Below, one piece after another: positions 24,040 to 31,479 of a DNA stretch of 36,623 bases. Source of the DNA: CAZCDM01 sp964497475 (GTDB lineage: Bacteria; Planctomycetota; Phycisphaerae; SM23-33); NCBI GenBank assembly GCA_964497475.1, contig CAZCDM010000003.1:1-36623 (forward strand), in the 5' to 3' direction. The first letter of the stretch is position 1; every line of letters starts with the position of its first letter. The position numbers were made by a program, and so were the translations under genes. The notes beneath the pieces are model-generated. The model had not been told where the DNA came from. It searched no databases and saw only the letters and a list, made by a program, of their open reading frames with translations.

Positions 24040-26511
24040 TTATACCCCCGCCTTGTCGCGGCGGATCAGGTCGGCGGTGTCGCAGACGCGCTGGACCTGG
24101 TAGCCCTTCAGCGGCAGGATGTGGGTGTGGACGGCGTCGATCAGATCGTCCGGCTGCGGGAAGAAGGCGTCTTCCTGCTCGTCGGCCGGGGTGATCCAGT
24201 TGCGTGCACCGACGACGGTCGGCGGGGCGTCGAGTTCGTCGAAGGCCAGCTCGCTGATCTTGGCGGCCATGGTGTGCAGGAAGCTGCCGCGTTCGCACGC
24301 ATCGGAGGCCAGCAGAATCTTGCGGGTCTTTTTGACGCTCTCGATGACTGGCTCGTAGTTGAAGGGCACGAGGCTGCGGGCGTCGATGATCTCGCAGCGG
24401 ATGCCGAACTTGCTCTCCAGCTCGTCGGCCGCCTCGATCGCGCGGTAGAGCGTCGCGCCGACGGTGAGAATCGTCAGGTCGCTGCCCTCGCGCCGGACGG
24501 CCGGCTCGCCGAAGTCGACCTCGTAGAAGTCTTCCGGCACGCCGCCGGGGACGAACAGCTCGGGCTGGTCGTAGATGCGCTGCGACTCGAAGAAGATCAC
24601 CGGGTCGGTTCCGCGAAGGGCGGCGTTCATGAGGCCCTTGGCGTCGTAGGGCGTGGCCGGGAAGGCGACCTTCAGGCCCGGAATGTGAGCGACCATGCTG
24701 GTCCAGTCCTGGCTGTGCTGGGCACCGTACTTGCTGCCGACCGACACGCGGATGATGGCTGACATCGTCAGCAGGCCGCCGGACATCGACTGCCACTTGG
24801 CGAGCTGGTTGAAGATTTCATCGCCGGCCCGGCCCATGAAGTCGCAGTACATCAGCTCGGCGATCACGCGCCCGCCCTCCATGGCGTACCCGCAGGCCGT
24901 GCCGCAGATGGCGCCTTCGGAAATGGGCGAGTTGAACAGCCGGTGGTACGGCAGGGCCTCGGTCAGGCCGCGATAGACGGCGAACGCGCCGCCCCAGTCG
25001 CGGTTTTCCTCGCCGTAGGCCACCAGCGAGCTGTCGGTATAGAACCCGTCGCGGATCGCCTCGAAAAGCGCATCGCGAATGCCGATGCATCGCTGCTTGC
25101 TGAGGGGCTTGCCGGCCTCGTCATAGCCGGTTCGGCTGCGCTTGGCCAGCAGCTTGGTCCGCGGGTCTTCGCCCAGCGGCAGGAGAGTCTCCGGCTGGCG
25201 GTCGGGGTCCATCGATTTGACCTTGCGATTGGAGAACATGACCTTTTCCAGGAGGCACTGATGTTTCTTGAGATCCAGGCGCGGGCTGCGCTCGAGGTCA
25301 ACGGCCTTGCGGAAGGCCTTGAGGACCTTCTCGTGGGCGAAGGCGCCGATGGCATCGATGTCGGACTGCCCCGCAACGCCGGCTTCGACGAGCCCGGCCG
25401 CGAAGGCGTTGGTCGGGTCGAACTCGGCCCAGGCGTCCATCTCTTCCTTCGTGCGGTAGCTTGACGCATCGGAGGGGCTGTGGCCGCTGAAGCGGTAGGT
25501 GATGGTATCCAGCAGGACCGGGCCGTCGCCGCGTTCGAGGATTTCTTTCTTCCGGGCGATGGCGTCGATGACGGCCAGGGGGTTGTACCCGTCGACGCGT
25601 TCGGCGTGCATCTGCTCGGGGTTCACGCCGGCGCCGAGGCGGGCGAGAATTTCAAAGCCCATGGTCTCGCCGTTGGGCTGGCCGCCCATACCGTAGAAGT
25701 TGTTGACGAAGTTGAGGATCAACGGCAGGCCGCCGCGATGGGCGTCGTCCCAGAGCTTCTTGAACTGGTCCATGGTGGCAAAGCAGATGCCCTCCCAGAC
25801 GGGCCCGCAGCCGGCCGAGGCGTCGCCGATGTTGCAGATGACAATGCCCGGCTTGTGGTTGACCTTTTTGTACAGGGCCGCACCGACGCTGACATCGCCG
25901 CTGCCGCCGACGATGGCGTTGTTGGGCATGATGCCCATCGGCGGGAAGAAGGCGTGCATCGAACCGCCGAGGCCCTTGTTGAAGCCGGTCTGGCGGGCGA
26001 AGACTTCCGCCATCGCTCCGTAGATGAGGTAGTCGATGGCGAGGTCCTTCGCGTCGGCGTGGTCGTCGCTCTCGATGGCCCGGAGCGTCTCGCCGTCGAA
26101 GTAATTCTCCATGATGTCCATCAGCTGCTTGTCGTCGAGCTTCTGGATGGCCGAGAGCCCCTTGGCGAGGATCTCGCCGTGGCTGCGGTGGCTGCCGTAG
26201 ATGTGGTCGTCCGGGCCGAGCAGGTACATCTCGCCGACGGCGGTGGCTTCCTGGCCGATCGACAGGTGCGCCGGGCCGCGGTGGTTGTACTCGATACCCT
26301 CCCAGCTGCCGCGGAGCTTGATCTCGTTGAGGGCGTTCTCGAAGTTGCGGATAATCATCATGTCGCGCTGGATGCGTTTGAGATCGTCCGGGCTGAAGCT
26401 GTTGAGTTCATCGGAAATCGACCGGTTGTAGTGGTTGACCGGGATGGGGGCGAACTCGATCTGGCCGGGCTGACGGACGACGTTGGGATCGACTACTTGC
26501 TGCTTGGGCAT
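24040..26511 (-). CDS. Fused alpha/beta 2-oxoacid dehydrogenase E1 component
   Basis: The 823-residue protein joins E1 alpha (about 1-430) and E1 beta (about 470-823). The alpha half has GLGGSMHAFF (180-189), typical of ThDP-dependent dehydrogenases, and a thiamine-diphosphate motif that opens IGDASAG (228-234) and closes NN (270-271). The beta half has AYGEENRDWGGAFAVYRGLT, NSPISEGAICGTACGYAMEG and the C-terminal transketolase-like domain with EIIDARSLVPFN. It would decarboxylate a 2-oxoacid and pass the acyl group to the E2 lipoyl domain. The ThDP motif has GDA for GDG and 38 residues before NN instead of about 26. AAGGAG lies 6 bases before the ATG, inside deoR, which it overlaps by 19 bases. 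The E2 and E3 genes are divergent. Pyruvate, acetoin and a branched or sugar-derived oxoacid are all possible substrates. Confidence 0.9.
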   Translation of the reverse strand: MPKQQVVDPNVVRQPGQIEFAPIPVNHYNRSISDELNSFSPDDLKRIQRDMMIIRNFENALNEIKLRGSWEGIEYNHRGPAHLSIGQEATAVGEMYLLGPDDHIYGSHRSHGEILAKGLSAIQKLDDKQLMDIMENYFDGETLRAIESDDHADAKDLAIDYLIYGAMAEVFARQTGFNKGLGGSMHAFFPPMGIMPNNAIVGGSGDVSVGAALYKKVNHKPGIVICNIGDASAGCGPVWEGICFATMDQFKKLWDDAHRGGLPLILNFVNNFYGMGGQPNGETMGFEILARLGAGVNPEQMHAERVDGYNPLAVIDAIARKKEILERGDGPVLLDTITYRFSGHSPSDASSYRTKEEMDAWAEFDPTNAFAAGLVEAGVAGQSDIDAIGAFAHEKVLKAFRKAVDLERSPRLDLKKHQCLLEKVMFSNRKVKSMDPDRQPETLLPLGEDPRTKLLAKRSRTGYDEAGKPLSKQRCIGIRDALFEAIRDGFYTDSSLVAYGEENRDWGGAFAVYRGLTEALPYHRLFNSPISEGAICGTACGYAMEGGRVIAELMYCDFMGRAGDEIFNQLAKWQSMSGGLLTMSAIIRVSVGSKYGAQHSQDWTSMVAHIPGLKVAFPATPYDAKGLMNAALRGTDPVIFFESQRIYDQPELFVPGGVPEDFYEVDFGEPAVRREGSDLTILTVGATLYRAIEAADELESKFGIRCEIIDARSLVPFNYEPVIESVKKTRKILLASDACERGSFLHTMAAKISELAFDELDAPPTVVGARNWITPADEQEDAFFPQPDDLIDAVHTHILPLKGYQVQRVCDTADLIRRDKAGV

Positions 26512-27314
26512 GGTTGCTCCTTGGGGGCGTGGCAGCCTTCACTGGCCGCCGGGGTGATGATGTCAATATTGCGTTCCTGCAGAAACTCCTGCCACGGCAC
26601 GGTTGGGGACTGATCGGTCACGACGGTGTCGATCTGCGCCCACTCGACGATGCGGCAGAGGCTTGGGGAGGTGAATTTTTCGTGGTCGACCAGCAACACG
26701 CACTGCCGCGCGTTGGCCACAGCCAGGCGGTAGAGGTAGGCGCTTTCGACGTCGCTGGCCGTCAGACCGAAGTCCATGCTCAGCCCGTCGGCACCGATGA
26801 AGGCGACGTACCCGCGAAGCTGGTCCAGCGCCGCCGTCGCCAGCGGGCCGATGGTGTCCATGCGGTCCGGACGGTAATGGCCGCCCAGCAGCAGCACCTC
26901 GATGGCCGGGCTGTCGAGCTCCAGCGCCAGCCGGGCCGAGTTGACGATGACCGACACGCCGCGGCGTTTTTTCAGCCGACCGGCCATCTCGAAGCAGGTC
27001 GTGCCCGAGTCGATGAAAATCTGATCGCCGTCGCGTACCAGCCCAGCCGCCAGCTCGCCGACGACGCGCTTGGCCTCGACGTTGCGGACCGCCTTGGACC
27101 AGTAGGAATAATCGCCCCGGGCAGGCAAGGCTGCACCGCCGTGAACCAGCTCGACGCGACCTTCTTCATGCAGGGCGTGGAGATCCCGCCGGACAGTCGC
27201 CTCGGATACGCCGAGATCATCGGCGAGGTCAGCCGATGCAACTTCCTTTTTCTCATAGAGTTGCGAGAGTATTTCGTCTCGCCTGGCTCGTGCTGGTTGA
27301 CGGGTCATAGCCAT
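26493..27314 (-). CDS. DeoR-family transcriptional regulator
   Basis: The 273-residue protein has an N-terminal DeoR winged helix-turn-helix (residues about 8-62: RRDEILSQLYEKKEVASADL, ADDLGVSEATVRRDLHALHE). A sugar-phosphate-isomerase-like sensor domain follows, with IDSGTTCFEMAGRL, IVNSARLALEL, LLLGGHYRPD and FIGADGLSMDFGLTASDVES. Regulators of this group bind phosphorylated sugars or polyols and usually repress a nearby catabolic operon. Its gene overlaps the E1 gene by 19 bases and diverges from E2, so it most likely controls both directions from the 344-base gap. ATG 27314 has GAGGT close upstream; ATG 27308 is 6 bases after a TATACT and would suit a leaderless transcript. The sensor domain supports a sugar-phosphate or polyol-phosphate inducer. 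Confidence 0.93.
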   Translation of the reverse strand: MAMTRQPARARRDEILSQLYEKKEVASADLADDLGVSEATVRRDLHALHEEGRVELVHGGAALPARGDYSYWSKAVRNVEAKRVVGELAAGLVRDGDQIFIDSGTTCFEMAGRLKKRRGVSVIVNSARLALELDSPAIEVLLLGGHYRPDRMDTIGPLATAALDQLRGYVAFIGADGLSMDFGLTASDVESAYLYRLAVANARQCVLLVDHEKFTSPSLCRIVEWAQIDTVVTDQSPTVPWQEFLQERNIDIITPAASEGCHAPKEQPCPSSK

Positions 27315-27397
27315 AGTATACCTCAAAGCGTGCATGAATAATAACAAAGATTGCGCTAATAGCAACAAATAAATGTCGATATTTTGGCTGTTTATGC

Positions 27398-27426
27398 TTG
27401 ACTCTTGCGAGTCTTAACCGTAGGGT
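27398..27426 (+). promoter_or_regulatory. Candidate E2 promoter with overlapping small palindrome
   Basis: TTGACT (27398-27403) is 17 bases from TAGGGT (27421-27426). GACTC-TTGC-GAGTC (27400-27413), a perfect inverted repeat, overlaps the -35 hexamer and may be a regulator site. The word GAGTC recurs in the 45-bp repeats downstream. Confidence 0.42.
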
Positions 27427-27525
27427 ATGGAGGTGTACCAGCCACAAAGGCTGTGAAGAGCACAAAAAAACGCCGCCCGGATACAACTTTGATGTTGTTG
27501 TTGCTGTTTTACATTCGATCCATTT

Positions 27526-27632
27526 GAGTCATTCGTGGACCGCTTGTTGTGTTGTCCCGTTGTTTGATTCGAGTCATTCGTGGACCGCCTGTTGTGTTGT
27601 CCCGTTGTTTGATTCGAGAGATTCGTGGACTG
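27526..27632 (+). repeat. 45-bp tandem direct repeats in the E2 leader, 2.4 copies
   Basis: Units 27526-27570 and 27571-27615 differ at only one position by eye (CGCTTG versus CGCCTG); a partial third unit runs to 27632. Each begins GAGTCATTCGTGGACCGC and ends GTTGTTTGATTC. They lie between the divergent deoR and E2 genes, ending 26 bases before the E2 start. A GTT-rich stretch (27493-27510) precedes them. No gene is present in the 27315-27658 gap. Confidence 0.9.
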
Positions 27633-27658
27633 ACGTTGTTCCGTCCCGAGGAAAGCCG

Positions 27659-29215
27659 ATGAAGACGATTCACCTGTCACTGAGTGATGTTGCCGCCGAG
27701 GCAGCGACGCTGCGCCGGTGGCTCGTCCAGCCAAGCCAGGCCTTCCGGGCCGGCAGTGTGCTGGCCGAGCTGGACACGCGCGACGCACTGATCCGCGTGA
27801 CCAGCCCCGCCGATGGCGCCATAGGCGAGATCCTCGCCCAGCCTGGCAGTACCCTCGCCAACGGCGCGCCCCTGGCCCGCCTCGGCCAGGCCGGCGACGC
27901 ACCGGCCACACCGGCCGCCCCCTCGCAACCCCAAGCCTCGACCAAGGAGAAACCGGTCATGGAATGTCCTGAAGGTGTAACGCCCATCCTCATGCCCAAA
28001 GCGGGCAACAGCATGGAAGAGGGCACGATCATCGAGTGGAAAGTCGCTCCCGGCGATACCGTCAGCCAGGGCGACATCATCTACGAGGTCGAGACGGACA
28101 AAGCCTCCGTTGAGGTCGAAGCCGACCAGGACGGCCGCATCGCGCGGATCGTCGCCGAAGCGGGCGACACCATCGAGGTCCTCAAGCCCGTCGCCTTTCT
28201 GGGCGAGGCCGATCTCGACGAGCAGCTCGATGCGTACATCGACTCTCTCCAGGCTGCCGAAACACCGGCCGCACCCGCCCCGGCCGAAGCACCTGCCGCC
28301 CCGGCAGCGCCAGCCCCTGCCGCCGCGCCCGCTGCTCCGGGCGCTCCCCTTGCCCCGGCTGCGATGACCGACACGGGTCGCGTCAAGGCATCGCCGGCCG
28401 CCCGCAATCTCGCCGCCGACGGCGGCGTGGACCTCGCCGCCGTCGGCGCTGGCAGCGGCCCGGGCGGACGCATTCTCTCCACCGACGTACCCGCCGCAGG
28501 CGCAGCCCCGGCCGCACCGGCCGTCGCCGCCCCGCCGGTCGTCACCACCGGCGACGCCACCAGCCAGAAGCTCTCGCCCATGCGAAAAGCGATCGGCCAG
28601 GCGCTGTGTGCCTCCAAGCAGACCATTCCGCATTTCTACATCGAGCAGACCGTCGACGCCGAAGCCCTGATGACCCACTACCGCCGGGCCAAGGCCCAGT
28701 ACCCCTGCAGCGTCAACGACGTGGTCGTCGCCGCAGCCGGCCGGGCCGTGGCCGAGTTCCCCAGCTTCCGCAGCCAGATCAACGGCGATCAGCTCGTGAC
28801 CTTCCCCACAGCCAACATCGGCGTGGCCGTCGGCATGGACGCTGGACTCGTCGTGCCGGTCGTCATGGCCGCCGAGCAGCTCAACCTTCAGCAGATCGGC
28901 GCCGAAACGCGCCGCCTGGCCGCCGCCGCCCGCGGCGGGAAGATCGAAAACCGCGGCCAGGGCGTCTTTACCATCAGCAACCTGGGCATGTTCGGCATTG
29001 ACCGGTTCAGCGCGATCATCAACCCGCCCGAGGCAGCCATTCTCGCCGTCGGCACGGTGCGGGAAGAGGTCATCGTCTCCGGCGGAACGATGAGGCCCGG
29101 CCAGGTCATGACCGTCACGCTCAGTTGCGACCACCGCGTGATCGATGGCCTGGAAGCAGCGAAATTCCTCGGCCGACTCAAGCAGTACCTGGAAAACCCA
29201 GGCCTGCTTGGCTGA
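27659..29215 (+). CDS. Dihydrolipoyl acyltransferase (E2) with an extra degenerate lipoyl domain
   Basis: The 518-residue protein receives the acyl group from E1 and passes it to CoA. Residues about 1-78 look like a lipoyl domain, but the lysine hairpin reads LDTRDALIRVTSP instead of E-T-D-K-A, so it cannot be lipoylated there. A normal lipoyl domain follows (108-185) with VETDKA and Lys148. After a Pro/Ala linker come a peripheral subunit-binding domain (RVKASPAARNLAADGGVDLA, about 241-277), a second linker and the catalytic domain with DHRVIDG (His492, Asp496). GAGGAAAG precedes the ATG. Inside the gene, AAGGAG (27944-27949) lies 9 bases before the in-frame ATG at 27959 (Met101), which would yield an E2 with only the working lipoyl domain. 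E1 is divergent; E3 follows after a toxin-antitoxin pair. Confidence 0.92.
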   Translation: MKTIHLSLSDVAAEAATLRRWLVQPSQAFRAGSVLAELDTRDALIRVTSPADGAIGEILAQPGSTLANGAPLARLGQAGDAPATPAAPSQPQASTKEKPVMECPEGVTPILMPKAGNSMEEGTIIEWKVAPGDTVSQGDIIYEVETDKASVEVEADQDGRIARIVAEAGDTIEVLKPVAFLGEADLDEQLDAYIDSLQAAETPAAPAPAEAPAAPAAPAPAAAPAAPGAPLAPAAMTDTGRVKASPAARNLAADGGVDLAAVGAGSGPGGRILSTDVPAAGAAPAAPAVAAPPVVTTGDATSQKLSPMRKAIGQALCASKQTIPHFYIEQTVDAEALMTHYRRAKAQYPCSVNDVVVAAAGRAVAEFPSFRSQINGDQLVTFPTANIGVAVGMDAGLVVPVVMAAEQLNLQQIGAETRRLAAAARGGKIENRGQGVFTISNLGMFGIDRFSAIINPPEAAILAVGTVREEVIVSGGTMRPGQVMTVTLSCDHRVIDGLEAAKFLGRLKQYLENPGLLG

Positions 29216-29276
29216 CCACATGCCGCGCCCAGCGAGCGCTGGGGCCATATACAAAAACCCAGGACTGCTGGGTTGA
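29193..29276 (+). repeat. Duplicated 3' end of the E2 gene
   Basis: Bases 29193-29215 (coding the last residues ENPGLLG and the stop) recur at 29254-29276 with 20 of 23 positions identical, including the TGA. The second copy also forms a small hairpin, AACCCAG-N5-CTGGGTT. Between the copies lies another hairpin (CCCAGCG/CGCTGGG, 29228-29243). The duplication sits immediately before the toxin-antitoxin promoter. Confidence 0.7.
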
Positions 29277-29284
29277 AATGAGAG

Positions 29285-29326
29285 TTGACGGGCTTGGCTT
29301 TATTGCGTACGATATAACGTACGCAA
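29285..29326 (+). promoter_or_regulatory. Toxin-antitoxin promoter with palindromic operator
   Basis: TTGACG (29285-29290) and TACGAT (29308-29313) are 17 bases apart. TTGCGTACG (29303-29311) and CGTACGCAA (29318-29326) form a perfect inverted repeat with a 6-base spacer, covering the -10 hexamer. YefM-type antitoxins repress their own operon from such sites, so autoregulation is expected. Confidence 0.75.
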
Positions 29327-29336
29327 GGAGTGACCG

Positions 29337-29585
29337 ATGACGACCATCACTGCCACCGAAGCCCGAAAGATGTTATACCGCCTGCTGGATGAAATCAGCC
29401 AGTCGCACGAGCCGGTGACGATTACCGGCAAGCGGAGCAATGGCGTGCTGATTGGCGAGGACGACTGGCGGGCCATTCAGGAAACGCTGCACCTGCATTC
29501 CGTGCCTGGCCTGGTCGAGTCGATCCGCCGGTCGGCCGATGAGCCGCTGGACAAAGCCGTCGACGGCAAGGACCTGCCGTGGTGA
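29337..29585 (+). CDS. Antitoxin of the Phd/YefM family
   Basis: The 82-residue protein has the YefM pattern: MTTITATEARKMLYRLLDEI, then SHEPVTITGKRSNGVLIGED DW split across two strands, residues 24-43, and an acidic, flexible C-terminal toxin-binding tail (SADEPLDKAVDGKDLPW). It should bind its own operator as a dimer and neutralise the partner toxin. AAGGAG lies 6 bases before the ATG. Its stop overlaps the toxin start by 7 bases. It lies between the E2 and E3 genes. Confidence 0.92.
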   Translation: MTTITATEARKMLYRLLDEISQSHEPVTITGKRSNGVLIGEDDWRAIQETLHLHSVPGLVESIRRSADEPLDKAVDGKDLPW

Positions 29586-29845
29586 GCTGGCGCGTTGTAT
29601 TCAGCTCGGCGGCGAAGAAGGACGCAAAAAAACTCAAGGCGGCCGGGCTGAAAGGCAAAGCCCAGAATCTGCTGGACGTACTCGGCTGCGATCCGTTTGA
29701 GGCCTATCCGCCGTACGAAAAATTGCTGGGTGATCTCAAGGGCTTATACTCCCGGCGGATCAATGTGCAGCACCGGCTGGTATACGAAGTGTTCGAGAAG
29801 AAAAAGATCGTTCGTGTCCTGCGGATGTGGACGCACTACGAGTAA
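29579..29845 (+). CDS. Toxin of the YoeB/Txe family (RelE-like ribosome-dependent endoribonuclease)
   Basis: The 88-residue protein has a RelE-fold: SWRVVFSSAAKKDAKKLKAA at the start, the CDPFEAYPPYEKLLGDLKGL segment (P-F-x-x-x-P-x-x-E-x-L), then YSRRINVQHRLVYEVF with the catalytic-type Arg and His residues and a final WTHYE (YoeB normally ends R-x-H-Y). It would cut mRNA in the ribosome when released from the antitoxin. It starts at GTG, either 29579 (AAGGA 6 bases upstream) or the adjacent 29582. All key residues appear to be present, so the toxin is probably active. Its 3' end is followed by about 150 bases without a gene before E3. Confidence 0.92.
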   Translation: MVSWRVVFSSAAKKDAKKLKAAGLKGKAQNLLDVLGCDPFEAYPPYEKLLGDLKGLYSRRINVQHRLVYEVFEKKKIVRVLRMWTHYE

Positions 29846-29890
29846 AAAGACAACCTCGAACGGGTGTTCGATTGTGATTGGACATGTGGC

Positions 29891-29914
29891 ACAACCGCCC
29901 CCGGCTGTGGTTGT
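29891..29914. repeat. Hairpin before the E3 gene
   Basis: ACAACC (29891-29896) pairs with GGTTGT (29909-29914); two inner pairs extend it. It is one of several short GC-rich hairpins in the gaps of this gene series. Confidence 0.45.
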
Positions 29915-29996
29915 TTCTGGTTTGATAAAGACTTCTCGGCCAATGCGGCTGAGCCACACCGATCGAGATGATTTCTAAGCACACATTGGAACATTT

Positions 29997-31424
29997 ATGA
30001 GCAATCAATTCGACATTATCGTTATCGGTTCGGGCCCGGGCGGGTACATTGCCGCCCTCAAGGCGGCCCAGCTCGGCGCGAGCGTAGCCATCATCGAGCA
30101 GCACCCCTTCTTCGGCGGGACGTGCCTGAACTGGGGCTGCATTCCGTCCAAGGCGTTGCTGGCCACGGCCGAGCTGCTGCACACGCTGGATGGTGCTGCG
30201 TCGATGGGCGTCAAGCTCACCGGCCAGGCCGAGCTGGACTGGCCGGCCGTGCAGAAACGCAAGGCCAAGGTACTGAGCAATCTGCGGGGCGGCATTGGGA
30301 GCCTCTTCAAGGCTCGCAAGGTCGCCACGTTCCAAGGGCGAGGCCGCCTGGCCAGGCCGGGCAAGGTGACGGTAACGGCCGACAACGGCAGCGTGACCGA
30401 GCTGCAGGCGGGCAAGATCATCCTGGCCGTCGGTTCGGTGCCGATGCGCATTGCCGGCTGGCCAGAGGACCCGAACCTGGTCTGCACGAGCGACGAGTCG
30501 CTGCACTGGGACGAGCTGCCCAGCAAGCTGCTGATCGTCGGCGGCGGCGTGATCGGCTGTGAGTTCGCCTGCATGATGCAGCCGATGGGCGTGGAGGTCA
30601 CGCTGGTGGAAATGATGGACCGCCTCCTGCCGGAGATGGAAGCCGAGCTGGCCGACGAGCTGGCGAAGGTGTTCAAGCGGCGGAAGATTGCGGTGCACAC
30701 CGCCGCGAAGGTCGAGCAGGTGATCCCGGCCGGCGGTGGGATTCAGGCGACACTCGACAGCGGCGAGGTCATCGAGGCCGACAAGCTGCTGGTAGCCACC
30801 GGGCGAAAGCCCGCCACGGGCGAGCTGGGCCTGGATACGGTGGGCATTGAAACAGACCGGCGGGGCTTTATCGCCGTCAACGAACGCATGGAAACGGCTG
30901 CGGCCGGGGTGTACTGCATCGGCGATGCCAACGGCCGGACGCTGCTGGCCCACGCCGCCAGCGCCCAGGGCGTCGTGGCCGCGGGAAACGCCCTCGGCAG
31001 CGAACACGCATTCCACGCCCCGATCCCCTGGGCGGTCTACACCTTCCCGGAGATCGCCGGGGTGGGCCTGACCGAGAAACGCGCCGAGGAAAAGAACATG
31101 CCCGTTTCGGTGGGCCAGTTCCCGGTGGGGCATCTGGGCAAGGCCATGGCGGTCGGCCATACCGAGGGCTTCGTCAAGACGATCCGCCACCGCGAGAGCG
31201 GCGCCTTGCTCGGCGTGCACATGATCGGCCATAATGCCACCGAGATCATCCACGCCGCCACAGCCATGCTGCAGACGGGCGCGAGCACCGAGGCCCTGGC
31301 CGAGATGGTCTTCGCCCATCCGACGATGTCCGAAGCCGTCAAGGAGTCGGCCGAGGACGCGCTAGGCCAGGCCCTGCACCTGCCCCCGCGGAAGGTCGCC
31401 GAAATCGCCGCGACGCTCGGCTGA
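29997..31424 (+). CDS. lpdA: Dihydrolipoyl dehydrogenase (E3)
   Basis: The 475-residue flavoenzyme reoxidises dihydrolipoyl groups of E2 with NAD+. It has the FAD fingerprint IIVIGSGPGGYIAALKAAQL (7-26), the redox disulfide GGTCLNWGCIPSKA with Cys43 and Cys48, the NAD-binding GGGVIGCEFA (about 181-190), and the catalytic pair HPTMSE (His441, Glu446). There is no N-terminal lipoyl domain. A weak TTGGAA precedes the ATG by 6 bases. It is separated from E2 by the toxin-antitoxin pair and followed 55 bases later by the SDR gene, so E3, SDR and the next dehydrogenase probably form a unit. Confidence 0.96.
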   Translation: MSNQFDIIVIGSGPGGYIAALKAAQLGASVAIIEQHPFFGGTCLNWGCIPSKALLATAELLHTLDGAASMGVKLTGQAELDWPAVQKRKAKVLSNLRGGIGSLFKARKVATFQGRGRLARPGKVTVTADNGSVTELQAGKIILAVGSVPMRIAGWPEDPNLVCTSDESLHWDELPSKLLIVGGGVIGCEFACMMQPMGVEVTLVEMMDRLLPEMEAELADELAKVFKRRKIAVHTAAKVEQVIPAGGGIQATLDSGEVIEADKLLVATGRKPATGELGLDTVGIETDRRGFIAVNERMETAAAGVYCIGDANGRTLLAHAASAQGVVAAGNALGSEHAFHAPIPWAVYTFPEIAGVGLTEKRAEEKNMPVSVGQFPVGHLGKAMAVGHTEGFVKTIRHRESGALLGVHMIGHNATEIIHAATAMLQTGASTEALAEMVFAHPTMSEAVKESAEDALGQALHLPPRKVAEIAATLG

Positions 31425-31430
31425 GCCGAC

Positions 31431-31452
31431 CCCCAGCCGGGGGCGGCTGGGG
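31431..31452. repeat. Hairpin between E3 and SDR genes
   Basis: CCCCAGCC (31431-31438) pairs fully with GGCTGGGG (31445-31452) around 6 bases. Sequence after it, TACACAAA, resembles that after the hairpin at 29228-29243. Confidence 0.5.
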
Positions 31453-31479
31453 TACACAAACTCAACCGGAAGGTCCATC

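Noticed and set aside
27526..27632. CRISPR-like array from the 45-bp repeats
   Set aside because: The repeats are directly adjacent with no spacers, only 2.4 copies, and no cas genes are nearby.
27398..27658. 87-codon N-terminal extension of E2
   Set aside because: It only translates the 45-bp repeats (SHSWTACCVVPLFDS twice). The start at 27659 has a good GAGGAAAG and opens the lipoyl-like domain.
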